IMG/VR virus record: IMGVR_UViG_3300047678_000146
Span: 1-25,687 of that record
From: a virus
Direction: 5' to 3' (one strand)
DNA length: 25,687 nt
Of this stretch, positions 22,325 through 25,687 are shown one piece after another. The number at the start of each line of letters is the position of its first letter. Position 1 is the first letter of the stretch. The notes below the pieces were generated by a model that was given only the letters and a program-made list of their open reading frames with translations, was not told where the DNA came from and searched no databases. A program made the translations under genes and the position numbers.

Positions 22325-23314
22325 ATGAGTGCTTTAAAAGTTTTAGTTGCAAAAGACGTAGCTTACGCCTCCAAAATTGGAGGAGGTACAGTGGGTAACG
22401 CATTTGTGGATGGTAATGCTCTAGTTGATGGAGGTATTGCTTTTTATACGGAAGATGGACGAGTATTAACAGCAGCAGGAGCAACCGCAACTTTAGCTGC
22501 GCAACCAAATACTAAAAAAATATTTGCATCAGTAGGTTTTGGAGATTTAACAAAAAATCCAATTCAATCTGGAGCAATGGATAGAGAAACTGCGGATGTA
22601 CAATTTTTAGCTTATCGTGCTGCTGTTAGACACGTAGTTCAAGTAGGACAGAATGCAGCTATTGGTGCGTTAAATTTACCAACACTTGTAGAAAGACAAG
22701 AAGCAATTCTTCGTGTTATAATTAATAAAAAAGGAACATTAACACCAACTCGCAGAAGTTACAGCGAAATGGTACGAGTTGGAGATACGGGAGCTGCAAT
22801 TATAACCCGTTTAGTGGCAAAGATTGTAGCTGATGCTGATAGTCGCGTAACTTCGGCTGTATTAAATTCTGGTACAGGTTTTAGTTTAACGTCATTATAT
22901 GATAATGAACGTATTCAAGTAGCTTTGGACGGTATTTTGGCAAATGCAACTGTATATGCTAATGGAGAAGCAACTAGTAGTTCAGTACAAATTGTTAACG
23001 GTAACGGTACTTATGCGCAAATTGCTGAATTAGCTAAACTTGCAGAAAGTTCAGAAGGACATGAAAATCGTTCTTGGTTGCAAGATGCTTATTGGACAGG
23101 TCGTAGTACACTTACACCCGGTACAAACTACGATGTTTGGACTATTACCTGGGTTAATAATCGTCTTCGGTCTTCTCCGGGAGTACCACATAATGCACCT
23201 TTTACAACTATTATAGCTGTACCGCAAGGAAGTGCTACTGTACCTATTGCAACTATTACTACAATTTTAGCTGCTGCTTTTGGTACTGTGGATTCTGAAG
23301 AAACAGGAGCTTAA
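22325..23314 (+). CDS. abundant virion protein (tail-tube or auxiliary capsid candidate)
   Basis: A 329-residue protein, Ala/Val/Thr/Gly-rich, with less AT-rich codons than its neighbours and its own terminator directly after, like the capsid gene. Blocks include KKIFASVGFGDLTKNPIQSG, RAAVRHVVQVG, LRVIINKKGTLTPTRRSYSE and VGDTGAAIITRLVAKIVADA. The pattern of N-terminal beta strands followed by a helical region and a beta C-terminus resembles major tail-tube or auxiliary capsid proteins of Bacteroidota phages. Which of the two depends on whether this phage has a long tail, which cannot be seen here. Confidence 0.6.
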   Translation: MSALKVLVAKDVAYASKIGGGTVGNAFVDGNALVDGGIAFYTEDGRVLTAAGATATLAAQPNTKKIFASVGFGDLTKNPIQSGAMDRETADVQFLAYRAAVRHVVQVGQNAAIGALNLPTLVERQEAILRVIINKKGTLTPTRRSYSEMVRVGDTGAAIITRLVAKIVADADSRVTSAVLNSGTGFSLTSLYDNERIQVALDGILANATVYANGEATSSSVQIVNGNGTYAQIAELAKLAESSEGHENRSWLQDAYWTGRSTLTPGTNYDVWTITWVNNRLRSSPGVPHNAPFTTIIAVPQGSATVPIATITTILAAAFGTVDSEETGA

Positions 23315-23357
23315 TATTACATTTGGTTTTGTGATTTAGTTGTTTTTATTGGTTAAT

Positions 23358-23386
23358 AGGTAAGCGGTTTATCCGCTTACCTTTTT
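23358..23386 (+). terminator. intrinsic terminator after the 329-aa virion gene
   Basis: A 10-bp stem (23358-23367 with 23373-23382, AGGTAAGCGG / CCGCTTACCT) with a 5-nt loop is followed by T residues to 23386. It lies about 45 nt after the stop and 13 nt before the next start. Confidence 0.9.
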
Positions 23387-23398
23387 AAAAAAACTTAA

Positions 23399-25198
23399 AT
23401 GGTACTTAGATTTAAAATAGGGAGTCCTATTGCAGACATAGCGGATAATTATATTATTTGCGGTTTACCGAATGATGTTACAGATTTAGGTAATAGTAAT
23501 ATAGAAGCTATTATCAAGATAGATAATACTACTATTTTAAATACACTTAATTTAAGTAGTATTCCTATTGGATTAATCACTGTACCTTTACCGAATGGTG
23601 TAGCTGTTTTAGTTAAAACTACAACACTTTTTGGTTATTCTTATGCTTTAATAATTAATGAGAATAATTTAGGAGAAGTTCCGTCATATACTGAAAGAAA
23701 TTTTTATTTCAAATTTAGTGGAAGTAATTTAAGACCTTTTGAAAAGTCTTTTACTTGTTATGATTATGATATTGGAAATAATCAAGATGAAGTTCCTCCT
23801 GTGCAAGATAACATTGAACTAGATTTTCATTTAATTGCAGATAACAATGCAAGTTTTGTTAATGGCGTTCAAACATTACCTTATTCTAAGTTTATTGCTT
23901 TTAGAAAACCGTTTACAAATCAAGTTAGAATTTATAATTTAAGTTCTACACAAGGAAATATTACTTATACAGATGATGCTAATAATCTTTTATTAGCTTC
24001 TCCTGACGGTTTTATTTGCGCTGATAACGATTTAGTAATAAAACAAAGAGTTGAAATTAATGGAAATATTTGCGAAACAACTGCAAATTTGCCTTTATAC
24101 AAAGATATTTGTTCTTTGAATGTAGGTATTAGTTGTAACATTTCTACAACGATTAACGATGTAATTACTAATTCAGTTGCTGGAGTAACTACGGTAGAAA
24201 CTCAAATTGACTTTGATAAATTACATATTTATAACCGCCTTAACCGAAAGGCTTATGCAAACGATTGTTTTACGTTATCTTATCAGTTATTCAATATCAA
24301 CGGTACTTTAGTTGATTCAAAAGAATATTATATTAATACCAAGATTGATTTCCCTTTTATTTATAATCCAGCAAATTATAGGTTCACGTGTACACTTCCA
24401 TTTAAAGGCGATTATATTGTTATTATAAAATTAGAACAAAATGGTTTATTAGGTAGTCAATATACTAATACACAACTTCAAGACGGTAAATGGTATATAA
24501 TCAATAAGACATCTAATGCCGCAGATTTTACATTAGCAGGTGCAGCAGATAATTTTGAAGGTACTATTTTTAATTATAACGGGGGTTCAATAAATTGGGA
24601 TATTGCAAGTGTAATCGAACTTTTACCTATTATAATAACTACTAGAAATGAAGCTATAAGAGGTTCTAATTTTGTAGAACTAAATCCTGTAAGTTGTAAT
24701 GTTTTTAAATTAGAAAATTTAACTTTTGATTATATAAATTATACGGTTTATAGTTTAAATAATAAAAAAGAATGGGAAGTAATTGGAGTAGAAGATAGTC
24801 AATTATTATCTCTTTCATACGCTATACTTAGTTTCTCAGAAGATAATATTTATAAAATAAAAGTTACTCGTTTAGGTGTAGATAGTTATTTTATTTTACT
24901 TAATTATTGTAATTTAATTAATTGCTTAACCGAATTAGTTACAAATATTCTTTGTCCTACAAAAGAGGAAAGTTGTTCAAATATTTGTGAAAAAGTTTAT
25001 GAATTTAATTCTTTAGTTATTAATGCACATGCTTATTTTAGCCTGTTAAATACAGAGTATAATTTTAATTATATCTATGAAATTATTGATGCAGATAAAC
25101 TTGAAGAAATCTTTAACTTAAAACAATTCTTAGATAAGTTTAAAGAATATTGTAAAAGCAGAAAGTGTGGTTCATGTTCTAATTGTACAGGAAAATAA
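23399..25198 (+). CDS. large beta-rich protein with Cys-rich C-terminus (599 aa)
   Basis: A 599-residue protein with repeated beta-strand-like blocks throughout. Several regions read like Ig- or fibronectin-type strands, for example GDYIVIIKLEQNG and NIYKIKVTRLG. Near the end is a helical domain containing a C-rich segment (CNLINCLTELVTNILC), a second cluster around ESCSNICEK, and a terminal CKSRKCGSCSNC. This recalls a gut-phage family with beta domains and a Cys-rich end; its role is not known. A metal site or disulfide-linked tail is possible. It starts after a terminator and ends in a TAATG overlap. Confidence 0.6.
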   Translation: MVLRFKIGSPIADIADNYIICGLPNDVTDLGNSNIEAIIKIDNTTILNTLNLSSIPIGLITVPLPNGVAVLVKTTTLFGYSYALIINENNLGEVPSYTERNFYFKFSGSNLRPFEKSFTCYDYDIGNNQDEVPPVQDNIELDFHLIADNNASFVNGVQTLPYSKFIAFRKPFTNQVRIYNLSSTQGNITYTDDANNLLLASPDGFICADNDLVIKQRVEINGNICETTANLPLYKDICSLNVGISCNISTTINDVITNSVAGVTTVETQIDFDKLHIYNRLNRKAYANDCFTLSYQLFNINGTLVDSKEYYINTKIDFPFIYNPANYRFTCTLPFKGDYIVIIKLEQNGLLGSQYTNTQLQDGKWYIINKTSNAADFTLAGAADNFEGTIFNYNGGSINWDIASVIELLPIIITTRNEAIRGSNFVELNPVSCNVFKLENLTFDYINYTVYSLNNKKEWEVIGVEDSQLLSLSYAILSFSEDNIYKIKVTRLGVDSYFILLNYCNLINCLTELVTNILCPTKEESCSNICEKVYEFNSLVINAHAYFSLLNTEYNFNYIYEIIDADKLEEIFNLKQFLDKFKEYCKSRKCGSCSNCTGK

Positions 25199-25674
25199 TG
25201 TGGTTTTATAGAGTAAATACTAAATCAACAGATTTAGATAATTATATTTTAGCTTTTCAGTTGAAATATAATGCAATAACTACAAAAAATGTTCTTGCAC
25301 AATTTAACGAAGAAAACATTAGAAATAAATCTAATTTACAATATAAAACTATTTATTATTATTTAGCTTTATATTATGTAATTCTAATTTATTTAGAATA
25401 CAAGAAAGGATTTAATCAAGATTGGAATTATTATATTAATAAATATAAAATTGATTGTGTAAGAAAAACTTTATTTTGTCATAAAATTAATCTTGATAAA
25501 ATTCTCGAATTATTTAATTTACCTCAAATTTTTGTAATAGACGGTATTAATACTTTAGGAATTGAAGAAAATTTTGTAGTAGAAAATAACAATATATTTT
25601 TAGAAATGTTTGATATAACACAATATTTAAAAGAATTAAATACATTAAAAGTTAAAAATTTTGTTTTAGATTAA
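25198..25674 (+). CDS. hypothetical protein (158 aa)
   Basis: A 158-residue protein starting at the ATG that overlaps the previous stop (TAATG); an upstream TTG at 25183 is rejected because it overlaps more coding sequence. It is helical, with IYYYLALYYVILIYLEYKKG at about 57-80 that could be amphipathic or membrane-associated. No family is recognised. The next gene probably starts at an ATG at 25685, at the edge of the window. Tight coupling to the 599-residue gene suggests a related role. Confidence 0.6.
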   Translation: MWFYRVNTKSTDLDNYILAFQLKYNAITTKNVLAQFNEENIRNKSNLQYKTIYYYLALYYVILIYLEYKKGFNQDWNYYINKYKIDCVRKTLFCHKINLDKILELFNLPQIFVIDGINTLGIEENFVVENNNIFLEMFDITQYLKELNTLKVKNFVLD

Positions 25675-25687
25675 GATTATAAAAATG

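Overview
The window is a contiguous piece of an AT-rich, tightly packed tailed-phage (Caudoviricetes) genome. Two halves diverge from about position 9600. The virion half has a large terminase, a roughly 780-residue portal, an acidic scaffold-like protein and a 490-residue capsid protein. Those sizes and that order, plus a RecB-type nuclease and an amidase just upstream of the terminase, look most like crAss-like phages (Crassvirales) or a close relative infecting Bacteroidota. Most starts lack a Shine-Dalgarno sequence and sit behind A/T-rich TAAA-type leaders, as is usual for Bacteroidota. The assignment rests on protein recognition only; no search was run. Standard stop codons (TAA, TAG, TGA) are all in use.

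Left half (1-9570, minus strand) is the replication and accessory arm. It holds the start of an SF1 (Dda/RecD-like) helicase, a CoiA-like nuclease, a RepL-like winged-helix initiator with iteron-like repeats, many small phage proteins of unknown role, a Gly/Tyr/Asp/Asn repeat protein, and two small membrane proteins. A 238-residue protein with less AT-rich codons carries its own strong terminator. This arm also holds several gene-free stretches that fold into large RNAs: 703-848, 4596-4710, 5826-6190 and about 7042-7500. Some genes are broken: an in-frame TAA at codon 6 (2427-2834), a one-base frameshift (6590-7034), and a decayed remnant (7832-8079).

Right half (9642-25687, plus strand) is the late arm, with genes overlapping by ATGA or TAATG. 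The order is: FG-motif protein, conserved pre-terminase protein, PD-(D/E)XK nuclease, small protein, N-acetylmuramoyl-L-alanine amidase, possible GroES-like protein, TerL, portal, scaffold-like protein, major capsid protein, two connector-type proteins, a probable abundant virion protein, a 599-residue protein with a Cys-rich tail, and a 158-residue protein. Intrinsic terminators follow the capsid gene and the 329-residue gene, suggesting these are the abundant products.

The most notable unexplained content is the cluster of structured RNAs in the left arm. The best is a roughly 365-nt closed multi-branch structure at 5826-6190 and a 146-nt structure at 703-848 whose G-U pairs indicate the minus strand. 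A duplicated inverted-repeat cassette abuts the 3' ends of two related genes.
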